IMG/VR virus record: IMGVR_UViG_3300028025_005797
Coordinates: 1-64,000 of that record
Reading direction: 5' to 3' (one strand)
DNA: 64,000 nucleotides
Origin: a virus
Made by a program: the position numbers and the translations under genes. Position 1 is the stretch's first letter; each line of letters opens with the position of its first letter. Under the pieces are notes generated by a model. It was not told the origin of the DNA, did no database searches, and worked only from the letters and a program-made list of their open reading frames with translations. Positions 42,001 through 51,967 of this stretch are shown here, piece after piece.

Positions 42001-45000
42001 TTTCTGGACCAGATTGTCCAGATAAAGGACTAGCAGTAGGTTTCTCGGCATACCTGCCCATTCCCAAATTTTTCTTAAAGAAAGCAAATGGTTTATTTAT
42101 ACCAATTTGAGATACTAATGAAGACTGACCAGTGGTAACTATATCACCTTGAATGTGTGGATCTAATAAACTCTTTAAAGTACCCTTACTTAATAAGTCT
42201 CTAGTTTCTTGAAATCTTCTTAAGGGATTTTGCAGTGTTCCTTCTAGGTTTTCTTTTGCTAACGGAGTTCCAGCTCCAGGACTAAATCTATACGTTTCGA
42301 ATGCTGTTAGGTTGAATATTGTAGACAAAGTTGAAGCTTGTGCTTCTGCTTTTTGTGCAGAAGATATAATTCCTCTTGCAGCTAAATCATCTACAGCAGA
42401 AGTAACATTCTGCATTACCGTTAGTGGATCGCCAGTTAGTATTGCTTTTCTTTCTAGAAGAAATCTAAATACTTCTGACGACATTTCATCGCCTTTAGTT
42501 ACAATGCTAGATGATTTTTCAAACATCTTTGATTGCTGCGAGAAATCATCTATATCTGCAAAAGATTTAATTCTAGCAAATGCCTTACTTACATCTTGAT
42601 ATCTCTTTAAAGCAGTTTCATTTCCTGTAGCCAGTGATTTTCTTTGAGATTCTAAAACATCATTTAATGCGCTAAAGACTCTATTTGCTTGAGCTGGAGT
42701 TGATATTCCAACAAAATCATCGACACTAAGACCAGCAAGATCTTCTGGCGTAAAGGAACCAAGCACTTCTCTTTGAACTGATTTGTTTGTTCCATAACTT
42801 AATTGCCTATTTGCAAATCTAGTAAATGATTCCATTAACTGAGAATGTGATGCTACTTGTGCTCCCGAATCAACATCAAGTAAATTATATCTAGCTATTT
42901 CTCCGGCATCATCTAACTCTGTACGTAATTGTAAATTCTTCCTTTTTCCAAATCCGCCAATTGAAAATGTCTCATCTACTTTTCCAGACATTAATTTGGC
43001 CATTACAGCATCGTTTTCTACGTCTGCTTGTCTATTTACTAGTCTTCCAAAAAATCTAAATAAAGAGTTTGGTTGTTCATCTGCGTAATCTAAACGCTCT
43101 CTGATTTTTCCCATCACACCTGTTGCAGTGCGACTCTGCTGAGTCCTTTGCCCTGCAGCTAGTTCTGCGGTGCTGGTAAACATTGATGAAACCGCTGTTG
43201 GAATTGGCCTATATGTTCCCTCTAAAGCTGTAGCGGTAGCACCTGTGTGACCATATAGTCTTCCCTTTGTGCCAAGAAAGCCACCAGTACTATGCCATGT
43301 ATAGAAATCTGCCTTAGAACCTTTAACAAATGGTTGACTTGCTGCTCCTGAGGTTACTTGATATTTTCCAGCTTTTGCCATTCCAGCAAAATCTTTATAA
43401 CCCAGCATTTGCATTGGGTTAATCCCAATGACTGGAACTTTAGTTTCAGTAGCTAAAGCTTCTGTTACTTTTCTAATTCCAGATCTAATTGGATTAAAGT
43501 TTACTACCTGATCGCCCGACGTGTAATATCCTTTAACATTACTTAACGTAGTTTGAGTAGAAGATGTTTTAATTCTATTTAATATACCTAGCTCAACACT
43601 ATTATCTCCGCTTAGTATATTTTTGGTTAAAGAATTTTGAAGTGATGGATCTGTTATTTGGCCTGTAATTGTTTGGTAAGCTAGTTTTTCTCTATCTAGA
43701 AAATCGTCTACGGTAAGACCTTTTAATCCAAAGAGTCCAGCTAATCCAGATGTTGGACCAGCAACCATTTCCTTATTATTCATTAAGTAGCCTCTAAGTT
43801 GAGAGGCATTTCTTACATCTATTCCACGAGCACCTAATGCTTGTTGCAGCTTATTTGCATCACCTAAGATTGACTCGTCTAAACCAAATACTTTTCCAGC
43901 TCTTCTAGCCATCTCAGCTCTAAGCTGACTTGCTTGAACTGAATCTCCAGCTGCATCTAAATAATTTCCTCTGTTTAATTTTTGCGGCTTTAATACAGAA
44001 GAGAATACTTCTTTTTCAAAAACTGTTCTAGCTGACTCGTGTGCGTTTGCTGTGTTTATGCCAACGTTTAAGCCTTTGCGACTAAATGCAGCTTCGTCAA
44101 ATAAAATGTTATCTGTTGCTTTTACAGCTTTTCTTAGTTTATCTGCGTCAAACACATCTGGTATTGGATTATTTTTTCCATATTTTCCAGAATTAAATCT
44201 ATTAATTAATTGACCAAAAAAATCTTCTCCAACGATTTCTTCTTTACCCATTCTCAATCGTTCGGTTGGGCTAATGGATTCTTTAACACTTCCACCAGTC
44301 TTCTTGGATGAAACTACTCTATAGATATCATCACTGACAGTAAGGTTTGCAGTAAAATTTTTGGCAACAGATTCATCTAGCCCACCTTCTATTAACTGCT
44401 GCTGCAATCTGTCTTTGTAAGCACCTTGTCTCAACATTTTTAAGAAAGTGCTTGTTGGTCCCTCTCCACCTGTTTTAGTGTTGAATTCATTTAAAAGACT
44501 AAATACATCTGATGATCTTTTTCTTTGAATATTTAATATTGATTCACCAAGTGAAGAATCTATTGCTCGAGCACCAGATGGAGTCGCTCTATCAACTCCA
44601 AGAATTTTTCCAAAACCCTTTTGTATTTCAGTCCAGTTTGTTCCAGGTTTATCTAAGAATGATTGAGCAAAAGAAAGTTTTTGATATTGCTCATGTGCTG
44701 ATTTTGCACCTTGCCTAACTGCCTTATAACCAGGAATCAGATCCAGCATTGAATCTATTTGCGTTCCTTGTAGTGGTTTATTTACATCTACTTGATTTAG
44801 TTTTGTTTTATTGCCTCTATATATATCTTTAGCTAAATCTTGCACTACCTGTCTTCTAGGAGCTTTTGCTCCACCAGGTGCTGCAGTAGAACCATGCCTC
44901 TGTGAATAAAGAGCTGCAACTGGGTTCTTGTGAATATCTGTCATTGCAATAAATGCGCTTGACAAAGCTCCAGATGATCTTTCCGAAAACTTAATTGACT

Positions 45001-45899
45001 TATCCAATACGCTAAATAAGTCGTGACCAACACCTTCAAGTATTCCTTTTAGGTTTAAAGATTTTTCATATATAGCATGTTTTGTTGTATTTTTTATTGT
45101 AGAATAACCAGTGGCGTTTGTTGCCATTAGTCTTTCTTGTGCTGTTCTATAAAAATTTAATGAGCTTTCTTTTGCTGCACCAGCCGCAGCTGTTGGCAAC
45201 ATAAATCCACCCATTTGGAATAGAGTTGTCTTAGCTAGATCCTTAGCTATATCTACACCTCTAGATGGATCATACCATTTCTTTTTTGGTCCAAGATCTT
45301 CTTCACCGTTACCAAATAATGGCTTAGTTATATATTTATCTGCTGCATAAAAAGCAGGTACTTCGTACGGTAGTCTTCTAGCTTGACGAACTAGTCTCTG
45401 CTGAAGCTCATCTCTATAGTGCCATGTGGCGGTTGATGAGGCACCTTTGCGCTCTGCCCCAAATGCGTACCCGGCATTAACAATGCTCTTGTGTCCTTCG
45501 TAACCTGTTTGAAGTTTTCCAGCGGAATCAAAAACTAATTTTGTTTTTCCCTCTTCTAAACGAGTCACTCCCTCAAGTTCGTCAAGTATGCTTCTTGCTT
45601 TTAATAAACCATAATTAGCTCTAGATATAAAGCTGCCTTCAGCAGATGCTGCTGCTCTTTCGGTAAAAGCTTTTCCGTATTTTTAGGCCACCACCTCTTA
45701 CAAATTTTCCAGCAACTGTGGCTGCAACACCAGTTGCAATCATGGCTGAAGCCATCTTTACTAGTGGTCTACCCTCTAGGGCTCTACTAACGTAGCCAGA
45801 ATCTGGAGATGGACCATTTTGAGTATCATCTCCTGTGGAGAATTCTCTAGAAGTTACGCCAAATCCAATATTATGGATTGGTCCTCTATCTCTCTGCAT
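39065..45899 (-). CDS. 2277-aa tape-measure-type tail protein, joined across one CGG +1 site
   Basis: The plain ORFs are 86 aa (45639-45899) and 2167 aa. The CGG at codon 75 joins them (GGGLKIGKAFTERAAASAEG) with exact codon closure. It is the first giant gene after the two chaperone-type genes, the standard place of the tape measure in tailed phages. It has a short hydrophobic segment near the N-terminus (MIATGVAATVAGKFV), another near residue 2000 (PLLAAGIGAFALGSFGK) and long helical stretches between. No peptidase motif was seen. No in-frame CGG occurs in the 2167 codons after the site. The tape-measure role is inferred from gene order; the two following large genes may share it. Confidence 0.7.
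45674..45677 (-). other. CGGA +1 recoding site, residue 75 of 2277-aa protein
   Basis: Context ATA-CGG-AAA. The zero frame continues 11 codons past CGG to TGA. Skipping C gives KIGKAFTERAAASAEG and enters the 2.2-kcodon frame. Confidence 0.86.
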
Positions 45900-45914
45900 T
45901 AGTCACCCCCTTTT

Positions 45915-46548
45915 TTATCTACTCATACCCCAAAGTTTTTGAGCAATTGGGTCACTATATGTTGCTGATCCCTCTACCTTAGAAGCATTGTGTCTAGCAG
46001 CTGATTGAGCTTCTTTTTCTCTTTCCTCCTGAGGATCGATTAAAGATAGAGTTACATTCGTAGATTCGATTCCAGCAATTGCCTGCTGAACTTCTATTAT
46101 CTTTTCTGCTAATGCAACTCTTTCTGCTAGCTTTGAATATGTCAATGAGTCTAAGAACTCTGGAGTATCTGTATGTATAGTAGCCAGAACAAAGGCTTTC
46201 ATTAAGCCTCTAACGTGATTAGCTATTACTCTTTTTTCCTCTAAAATTCGCTTAGCTGTGCGTGCTGATGCAAAGCCGGAAAATTCAACTATTTGCTCAG
46301 CTAGAGAGCTAATGGCTCCAGGTGGAAATTTGTTTAAATCAAAATCCTCAGGATAAACTACGGATGCTCTAATAATCTCATCTTCTGCGTCAGCAGAAGA
46401 TATACCTTCAGTACTCTTGTACGCTGCAACTTTATCAAACTCGGAGAAAGTTAATTCTTTAAATACTATTTCAGATCCGTTTTATTTCGGTCTGAAATAT
46501 TGAACCGTGTTTTTTCTTTAGCTCAAAAAGAATTCCTGCATCTAACAT
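45915..46548 (-). CDS. Tail assembly chaperone-like protein 2 (210 aa), joined across one CGG +1 site
   Basis: The start ATG at 46548 follows the stop of its paralogue by one base. The zero frame yields only 25 aa (MLDAGILFELKKKHG...) and stops. Skipping the C of the CGG at codon 24 gives TEIKGSEIVFKELTFSEFDK and a 210-aa product. It parallels the upstream 179-aa protein: K-K-x-Y/H-G-x-x-x-T-x-I, a beta pair, E-F/Y near a helix, C/V-x-L/V-Y/F-P, then S-L/I-A/S-E/Q-x-I/V-V/L-E-x-S-G-F. Chaperones of this type coat the tape measure in tail assembly, and their genes lie just before it, as here. Tail chaperones of other phages use -1 frameshifting at slippery runs; this one is +1 and CGG-linked. 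Confidence 0.75.
46476..46479 (-). other. CGGA +1 recoding site, codon 24 of tail chaperone-like gene 2
   Basis: Context AAA-CGG-ATC-TGA. The zero frame ends two codons after CGG. Skipping C gives a chaperone domain whose spacing matches the upstream paralogue. Confidence 0.88.
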
Positions 46549-46549
46549 C

Positions 46550-47089
46550 TTAGAGTTGTCTAACCTCTAGGGCAACGAATCCAGAAGCCTCTAGAACTTC
46601 TTGTGAGATAAGAGAAGGAAGACCAGCCATGTCGCCAGTAAGAGCCTGCTTGTCGTATGATGGGAATAGAATGCAGAGTTCTGAAATTGCTTCTTCGTTC
46701 CACATATTTGCTTCTGCATTAGATAGTTGACCAGCTTGCATTAGGGTTTCCATCTTCTTAACAAGCTGCTTGTATTCAATTCTGGAAAGAACGCGCCATA
46801 TAATATGCTTATCAAAAGAAATAGAAGTTACATACACTTCACCATACTGTTTCTTCCATGCTTTGATTTGTCCAGCTGTAGGACCATTATCGAAGATAAC
46901 CTGATCATCTGCTAATTCTTCAACCGTTGTGGCCTGTTCAACAGGGATTTGTTCATCTGAATAATCAGATACAATGATGTCACCATCTTGTGGTTCATCG
47001 GTTTCTAAAAAAATTTCGACTGATTCAGCAGATATTTCTTCTGCCATTTCTTTATCTTGTCTAACTACAACTTTTCTCTTCTCAGACAT
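46550..47089 (-). CDS. Tail assembly chaperone-like protein 1 (179 aa)
   Basis: The N-terminal 65 residues are acidic and look disordered. Residues about 70-175 form the chaperone-like domain: IKAWKKQYGEVYVTSISFDKHIIWRVLSRIEYKQLV, then WNEEAISELCILFP and PSLISQEVLEASGF. The same arrangement occurs in the next gene once its frame is corrected, so the two are tandem paralogues. The AAGGAG before ATG 47089 is a good SD. A likely promoter lies at 47118-47126. It sits between the tube-like genes and the tape-measure gene, as expected for a tail chaperone. It has no in-frame CGG. Confidence 0.72.
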   Translation of the reverse strand: MSEKRKVVVRQDKEMAEEISAESVEIFLETDEPQDGDIIVSDYSDEQIPVEQATTVEELADDQVIFDNGPTAGQIKAWKKQYGEVYVTSISFDKHIIWRVLSRIEYKQLVKKMETLMQAGQLSNAEANMWNEEAISELCILFPSYDKQALTGDMAGLPSLISQEVLEASGFVALEVRQL

Positions 47090-47117
47090 TGTTTCTCCTT
47101 ATATCGTTTCAAATTAC

Positions 47118-47126
47118 ATTATATCA
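47118..47126 (-). promoter_or_regulatory. Extended -10 promoter TGATATAAT upstream of chaperone genes
   Basis: Minus-strand TGATATAAT (TGn plus consensus -10) lies in the only gap before the chaperone/tape-measure block, about 29 bases upstream of ATG 47089. No convincing -35 is seen, as is normal for extended -10 promoters. Confidence 0.5.
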
Positions 47127-47143
47127 TATATGTATTAAATTTA

Positions 47144-48181
47144 TTATCTTGGCAGAGTACTATCAGTTCTGTTAACCAATGGACTCTCAACTACTGATTT
47201 TGTAGCGTTAGAAGCCTGTGGCTCTGTTGAAACAAAGGTTTTACCAGTATATGGATTAAAACCGGATTCTGCCTCTGTAAGATAAAAGTCTCTCGCCACA
47301 AAGCTATAGGTCTCTATTAAAGGAGATCCTCCGCTTTGATATTCCGTACTCATTTGCATTAAGTGTACGTTTTGTAAAACAATCTTCATTGGAGTTTTAG
47401 TGTCTGACATTTTAACTTTTCTCTCATTTATGTCAGTTGATATTATCCTGTCTAGATTGTCTCTCTGCTCCATTGAGGCCGTAGAAGCGTTCTCAGTGAC
47501 TCCTACGGGGCTTAAACTTGATTCCTCTACACCATAGACTATGACAAAGTTAAATGGAGGATGAGCGCTGAAAATATTATGTTGACCATCTGCAGAAGAT
47601 GTGCTTATTGCTGGATCAGTAGTTATTCTATCTAACTGACTATTGGCCCAATATTTCTGTATGTTTTCTTCATCTGTTCTTGATTCATTTTGTGACCTTA
47701 AAACAGATACGACTCCAGAGTTATCAGATTTGCCTGATGCAGAAAAGCTTCTAACTCTTGCTGCCTCTTCTAAAAGATGTGTCATTCTTCTTGGGTATCT
47801 TGAGTATAAAGAAAACTGACCAGTTATTATTCTGGACCCATTCATCATGGCATCAAAGTTATATGACCAGAATCCATAGACTGCTTGTTTTTCTTGTTTA
47901 ATTAAAAAACCAAATCCAGCTATATCTAGTTCATCCTTTGGATCAAATAAACCATCAATATAAACTTTTACGTCTTCGCCGGAGAAAAAGTAATCATAAT
48001 AATTACTAAAACGAGGATCCCCAGAAGTTTTACCACCAGCCCAATATAAATCTAATTCTGCACTAAGTGGATCGAATGTTCCATTCTTGTTTCCCAAACC
48101 AGGATTAGTTGATACGGTATCTTGATATGGAATATAACCACTAAATGGTCTATATGGAACAGCTCTATATGGACTTGTCAT
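47144..48181 (-). CDS. Tube-like tail protein 3 (345 aa)
   Basis: It shares the opening and core of the two tube-like proteins encoded just upstream: FSGEDVKVYIDG at the place of FSGADIVATF, then a beta strand pair and MMNGSRIITGQFSLYSRYPRRMTHLLEEA at the place of SRGKRGIAGSLIFTVFDRPALYQML. A 70-residue N-terminal addition rich in Tyr, Pro and Gly and a Ser-rich C-terminus are extra. The divergence suggests a specialised ring, for example at the tube end or baseplate junction, rather than the main tube. It follows tube-like protein 2 with a nine-base gap. AAGG lies upstream of the start. Confidence 0.65.
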   Translation of the reverse strand: MTSPYRAVPYRPFSGYIPYQDTVSTNPGLGNKNGTFDPLSAELDLYWAGGKTSGDPRFSNYYDYFFSGEDVKVYIDGLFDPKDELDIAGFGFLIKQEKQAVYGFWSYNFDAMMNGSRIITGQFSLYSRYPRRMTHLLEEAARVRSFSASGKSDNSGVVSVLRSQNESRTDEENIQKYWANSQLDRITTDPAISTSSADGQHNIFSAHPPFNFVIVYGVEESSLSPVGVTENASTASMEQRDNLDRIISTDINERKVKMSDTKTPMKIVLQNVHLMQMSTEYQSGGSPLIETYSFVARDFYLTEAESGFNPYTGKTFVSTEPQASNATKSVVESPLVNRTDSTLPR

Positions 48182-48190
48182 ACTTAAACC

Positions 48191-48964
48191 TTAAACAATT
48201 GTAGGCGGTGAATATATTCTTTCAATAAAATTCTTATAATCTTCGACTCTATCTCCAAAAGCATTTGTTGATATTCTTAATCTTTCATTCTGCTGAGCTT
48301 GATATCCGTCAGGGTATCTAAGGTCATCACGAGCCGCATCCAATTGTACCAGAGGCTGCAGGCCTCTAGCCATATAAGTATAGGTTTGTTCGGTGATTAA
48401 GTCGTCTATTGACATAGTACCACCCTCGTCTACAAGGGTAACACCAAATATTTTCATTTTTGCTGCTAAACCATATTCGTTAAAGAATGTAAATACAATG
48501 TCAAATGGTGGCAGCATGTCCGCCAAAGGAGCAAAATAGCCTTTGCTGTCAGAAAGAATTTTTCTATAACTTTCTATTCTATAGAATGCGTACTCATTAA
48601 ACTGAGTAAATATCATGCTTCCAGCTATGGTTCTAGCGCCTTTAACAAACCCTCTTGGATTAACATGACCGAGTGTTCTTACCGGAGAGTTTTCTCTGTG
48701 CATTGAATAAGATATTGTTTGAAGTTCCGCCATTTCCAGCACGTCGCCTTCATTGGAAATAAATCCATTTTCTCCAATTTTAGGAATAATGATTGTGGCT
48801 GTTATGTCTGCACCAGAAAATGACATATCAGAAAATGGATCTGGAAGATTATTATTTTTTCTAAATTCTTTTACACCCTCTTCGTAGGTGGAGAGTCTAT
48901 TTTTTCTTGATGATATAGTCGTAAGATTTGCTATATCTGATACATCTTTTTGGTTAAATGCCAT
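48191..48964 (-). CDS. Tube-like tail protein 2 (257 aa)
   Basis: It aligns along most of its length with the 229-aa tube protein: FSGADITATI, EMAELQTISYSMHRENSPVRTLGHVNPRGFVKGARTIAGSMIFTQFNEYAFYRI, then PPFDIVFTFFNEYGLAAKMKIFGVTLVDEGGTMSIDDLITEQTYTYMARGL. The paralogy is thus directly visible. It has a slightly longer N-terminus and an insertion before the central strands. It begins right after the strong terminator at 48982-49023, so it should be made in smaller amounts than the tube. A role as tail-tip or tube-initiator ring is inferred. Confidence 0.75.
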   Translation of the reverse strand: MAFNQKDVSDIANLTTISSRKNRLSTYEEGVKEFRKNNNLPDPFSDMSFSGADITATIIIPKIGENGFISNEGDVLEMAELQTISYSMHRENSPVRTLGHVNPRGFVKGARTIAGSMIFTQFNEYAFYRIESYRKILSDSKGYFAPLADMLPPFDIVFTFFNEYGLAAKMKIFGVTLVDEGGTMSIDDLITEQTYTYMARGLQPLVQLDAARDDLRYPDGYQAQQNERLRISTNAFGDRVEDYKNFIERIYSPPTIV

Positions 48965-48981
48965 GTTATTCCTTAAAAATA

Positions 48982-49023
48982 AAATAGTGGAGGATTGGTC
49001 CTACACCAAGTCCTCCACTATTT
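48982..49023 (-). terminator. Strong intrinsic terminator after tail tube gene
   Basis: A perfect 13-bp inverted repeat (AAATAGTGGAGGA at 48982-48994 and its complement at 49011-49023) holds a second short palindrome in the loop. On the minus strand it is followed by TATTTTATTTTT. It ends the tube transcript and would reduce expression of the genes after it. Confidence 0.85.
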
Positions 49024-49051
49024 AGTAACTACTATACTTATTTGATAATAA

Positions 49052-49741
49052 TTATGGTCTAATTATCTCGCTGTTTAATCCACTTGAAGATACTGCTTCT
49101 TTGCTAATCAAAGAACCTAAGTCTTCTGAGTTGAATCTGTTAAGATTATCCGTTGTAATCTTATACATTGGACCAATTTCACGAGCAACGTATGTCATTG
49201 TTTCTTCGATAACAATGTCATCCATCGAAGCTCCTGAACCTTCGTTTAACAGTTCAACACCATAGATTGATCTAACTGCAGCTTGACCATATTCGTTAAC
49301 AAATGTGATTGTAATATCGAATGGTGGGATTTGGTCTGCGTAGTATGGTGTCTTGCTAACTACGTCTCTTGTTTGATTTGTTACTTCAGCAATACCTCTC
49401 TTGTGGCTTGGATCGCCAGGAAGTGTATTATGAGCTCTTGTGAAAAACTTCATTTCCGAAGAAGAGTTGTGATGTGTTTCAAGCATCTGGTACAGAGCTG
49501 GGCGGTCAAATACTGTAAATATCAACGAACCAGCAATACCTCTTTTACCTCTTGAAAATGAACGTGGGTTTGGTGAACCCATTGTGTAAATTGGCGCCTT
49601 TTCTCTTGTCACTGAGAAAGTGATTCCCGAAAGAGCTCCGATTTCAACGCCACCAAAAGTGGCAACAATATCAGCACCAGAAAATGTTGTATAAGTATTG
49701 AGATACTTGTTTACTGGACTGTCGTAGTATTCGCCTGCCAT
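49052..49741 (-). CDS. Major tail tube protein (229 aa)
   Basis: The protein is small and beta-rich, with the sequence pattern of contractile-tail tube proteins: FSGADIVATFGGVEIGALSGITFSVTREKAPIYTMGSPNPRSFSRGKRGIAGSLIFTVFDRPALYQML, and later PPFDITITFVNEYGQAAVRSIYGVELLNEGSGASMDDIVIEETMTYVAR. The gene follows the sheath gene with a 47-base gap. AGGAGGG lies four bases before the ATG, the strongest SD in the window, and a strong terminator follows it. These features fit a highly expressed virion protein. Two diverged paralogues follow in tandem. Confidence 0.85.
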   Translation of the reverse strand: MAGEYYDSPVNKYLNTYTTFSGADIVATFGGVEIGALSGITFSVTREKAPIYTMGSPNPRSFSRGKRGIAGSLIFTVFDRPALYQMLETHHNSSSEMKFFTRAHNTLPGDPSHKRGIAEVTNQTRDVVSKTPYYADQIPPFDITITFVNEYGQAAVRSIYGVELLNEGSGASMDDIVIEETMTYVAREIGPMYKITTDNLNRFNSEDLGSLISKEAVSSSGLNSEIIRP

Positions 49742-49788
49742 ATTACCCTCCTAATCGGTATATAAATTTGCAGTGTTTTTATATAATA

Positions 49789-51054
49789 TTAACCGAGCTC
49801 AACTGACATTTGGACTTCGATATTTCTAAGTTCAAATGCAGGTGTTATAACCAAGTCAATAAGTGCTTTGTTTTCTTCAGCGATGTATCTGATGTTGAAA
49901 TCGCTATCTAAGATGGCGCCCAACTGCTGCATTCCTCTGAGGGATGAAGTAATTGAGGTTTCCATTGAGTTTCTAACTTGAATAGTCGAAGGCTGACCGA
50001 TAAACTTCTGACAGCTTTGACGGACAACCAACATTGCCTCGTTAACAATTCTGAGTGTTGTTAATCTTGTGTAGTCTGAACTGGAACCAGCAAAAGTTAC
50101 ACCATCTGTAAAGATTGGTGCTCTATTGAAGTTCAACATAATCGAGTTTACACCCTTATTAGTCATTGCTAACAAGGTTGTTTTGCTAGGATTATATCTT
50201 AGTGCAGCAACGTTATAAACTGTCTTGTTTATAGTTGAAGTATATGAAGCCATTCTGCTGACTGCAGCAGCTAATACTGCTGAACCATTTGAGTAACCCC
50301 ATGAAGCTGGATAGTTTGCAGGCTTTAACTCTGAACCAATTACAGCAACGTGTCTTCCAAGCTCTTTAGCAGCAACTCCATTGAATGTTGTTGCTGAATC
50401 TCTATCTGAAAGAGTTGCCAAGGCAAGGTGTGTTGATACTTGTCCAGGAGTCATTACGTCGTTAGCACCAACGTATGGCTTTGTTCCCAAAATAGCAAAA
50501 CATGGGTGACTGTTCTCGTTGATTTCCTTAACTTTATCAGCAATTTTTACTGCCCAGTTGTTTCCAATTGTTACTGAGTTGTCTGCATGGAAACCATAAA
50601 TTGTATCAGCCGATGCGGAGAAAGACTCAGAAGGAGTTGCGTCCCAGAGTCCTGCTCTTGCACCACTTCCCCAAGGAAGAATGATATCTGGTTGAGCGGC
50701 TTCTGCTGCAATGAACATTGCATCTAAAACGCTGCCACCAAAATTGCTACTTGTCACAGTAGCTGAGCTATGATTCCAAGTGGTATCACTTGGCAGTGGG
50801 ACCATGTAGATTCTTTCTGCGCCTGCAGAAACAAGCTCAAAAAAAGCTCTGTGACAGCCTGAGCCGTTACCAAAAGCAGTTATCACATCTTGTTCATTTG
50901 TGCACAGGACTACGTCAAGGTCTGCAACGTTGCCTGCTCCGTCTGCTGTTGTTCTTTTTGCTATTACTACAACCCTAGGTCCGACTGGACTATCCTGACG
51001 GGAGATGCTGTAGAAGCGGTCTTTAATTATTGTTTTTACACCTGGTAGAGCCAT
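49789..51054 (-). CDS. Tail sheath protein (421 aa)
   Basis: It has the layout of contractile tail sheath proteins: an N-terminal strand arm (MALPGVKTIIKDRFYS), a middle domain with GAERIYMVPLP and LGTKPYVGANDVMTPGQV, and a C-terminal domain with NKGVNSIMLNFNRAPIFTDGVTFAGSSSDYTRLTTLRIVNEAMLVVRQSCQKFIGQPSTIQVRNSMETSITSSLRGMQQLGAI. In this family the C-terminal domain makes the inner conserved layer and the terminal arms link subunits. GGAGG precedes the ATG, and the tube gene follows directly. It has no in-frame CGG. A second, larger sheath-like protein is encoded at 51968-54052. Confidence 0.88.
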   Translation of the reverse strand: MALPGVKTIIKDRFYSISRQDSPVGPRVVVIAKRTTADGAGNVADLDVVLCTNEQDVITAFGNGSGCHRAFFELVSAGAERIYMVPLPSDTTWNHSSATVTSSNFGGSVLDAMFIAAEAAQPDIILPWGSGARAGLWDATPSESFSASADTIYGFHADNSVTIGNNWAVKIADKVKEINENSHPCFAILGTKPYVGANDVMTPGQVSTHLALATLSDRDSATTFNGVAAKELGRHVAVIGSELKPANYPASWGYSNGSAVLAAAVSRMASYTSTINKTVYNVAALRYNPSKTTLLAMTNKGVNSIMLNFNRAPIFTDGVTFAGSSSDYTRLTTLRIVNEAMLVVRQSCQKFIGQPSTIQVRNSMETSITSSLRGMQQLGAILDSDFNIRYIAEENKALIDLVITPAFELRNIEVQMSVELG

Positions 51055-51156
51055 GTTATTTTTAACCTCCGAGTCACGGATTTATTGGATTAACTCGAAA
51101 GATATAGTAATGGGGTACCCGTCAAAACTAACTAGATTTACATATTAGAGTAGATA

Positions 51157-51966
51157 TTATAAGTTTGGAGTAGCGCTTTGAAATAAGTCTACGATACCTA
51201 GACTCATGTCTGGGTTATAAATCGATGCTGGAGTAGCAGCTTGCTCTATTAGGTCTTTTTCATAAGAAACCCATTGACGTATGTCGGCCACAATTGATTC
51301 AATCTTATCAACTGCTGATACATGTATTTTTTCAGTTGTTAATAAATATGTGACCGTTCTTTTAACTACGTCAGTTTGGTCCATATTTGTTTCGGTATCT
51401 GAAACCCTTCTAGCATATACAAGTTCTGAAGCTCCCAATCTTTTAAAAACTGGAGTATATTCCAACATAAAATCTTCAAATATTTCCATAATTCTATCGG
51501 CAACTTCCGCACCGGCATATCGCAGTTGATCACCTGAAAGCTGACCAGCGTTAGCTTCTACCATAACAGTAAAAGAAACAACATTCTGAAAACGCTGACC
51601 TTCTATAAAATAATATTTACCATCTTCGCCCAAAGCCTTATCCCTGTATCGCATTTTGGGTTCTTGATTATGAGCTCTCTTCAATTCAAGACCATAGGCT
51701 ACACAAGGGTAGGATGCAAACTTACCTCCAAATGTTGCAACAATTGGAATATCTGGATATGAGTTTTCCCAAAGCATTTTGACAACTTCGATGAATCCAA
51801 GATAAGTTAAATTTCCTTCGGCTTTTAATCTCCTTGAATCAGTATCATTATAATACTTGGGATCTTGCTCTCGAAGCCTATCTCTACTTTCTGTATATTG
51901 CTCCCACTTATTGCCTGGTGCTTGGTCAGCGTCAAATCTGCCTGGAAATGGAAATGAAGACTGCAT
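51157..51966 (-). CDS. Tail completion/terminator-like protein (269 aa)
   Basis: It lies between the two sheath genes, two bases after the stop of the larger one, with AGGAG upstream. Its core (LTYLGFIEVVKMLWENSYPDIPIVATFGGKFASYPCVAYGLELKRAHNQEPKMRYR, then FQNVVSFTVMVEANAGQLSGDQLRYAGAEVADRIMEIFEDFMLEYTPVFKRLG) is an alpha/beta pattern like tail terminator or tail-completion proteins, which cap the tube and join it to the neck. The assignment rests on position next to neck and sheath genes plus this general pattern; I see no diagnostic motif. It ends ...FQSATPNL. Confidence 0.55.
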   Translation of the reverse strand: MQSSFPFPGRFDADQAPGNKWEQYTESRDRLREQDPKYYNDTDSRRLKAEGNLTYLGFIEVVKMLWENSYPDIPIVATFGGKFASYPCVAYGLELKRAHNQEPKMRYRDKALGEDGKYYFIEGQRFQNVVSFTVMVEANAGQLSGDQLRYAGAEVADRIMEIFEDFMLEYTPVFKRLGASELVYARRVSDTETNMDQTDVVKRTVTYLLTTEKIHVSAVDKIESIVADIRQWVSYEKDLIEQAATPASIYNPDMSLGIVDLFQSATPNL

Positions 51967-51967
51967 G

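Noticed and set aside
51055-51156. Possible promoter and small hairpin before the sheath gene
   Set aside because: A TATAAT overlaps the end of the upstream gene and a 5-bp palindrome (51070-51097) lies before the SD; both are too weak to list as features.
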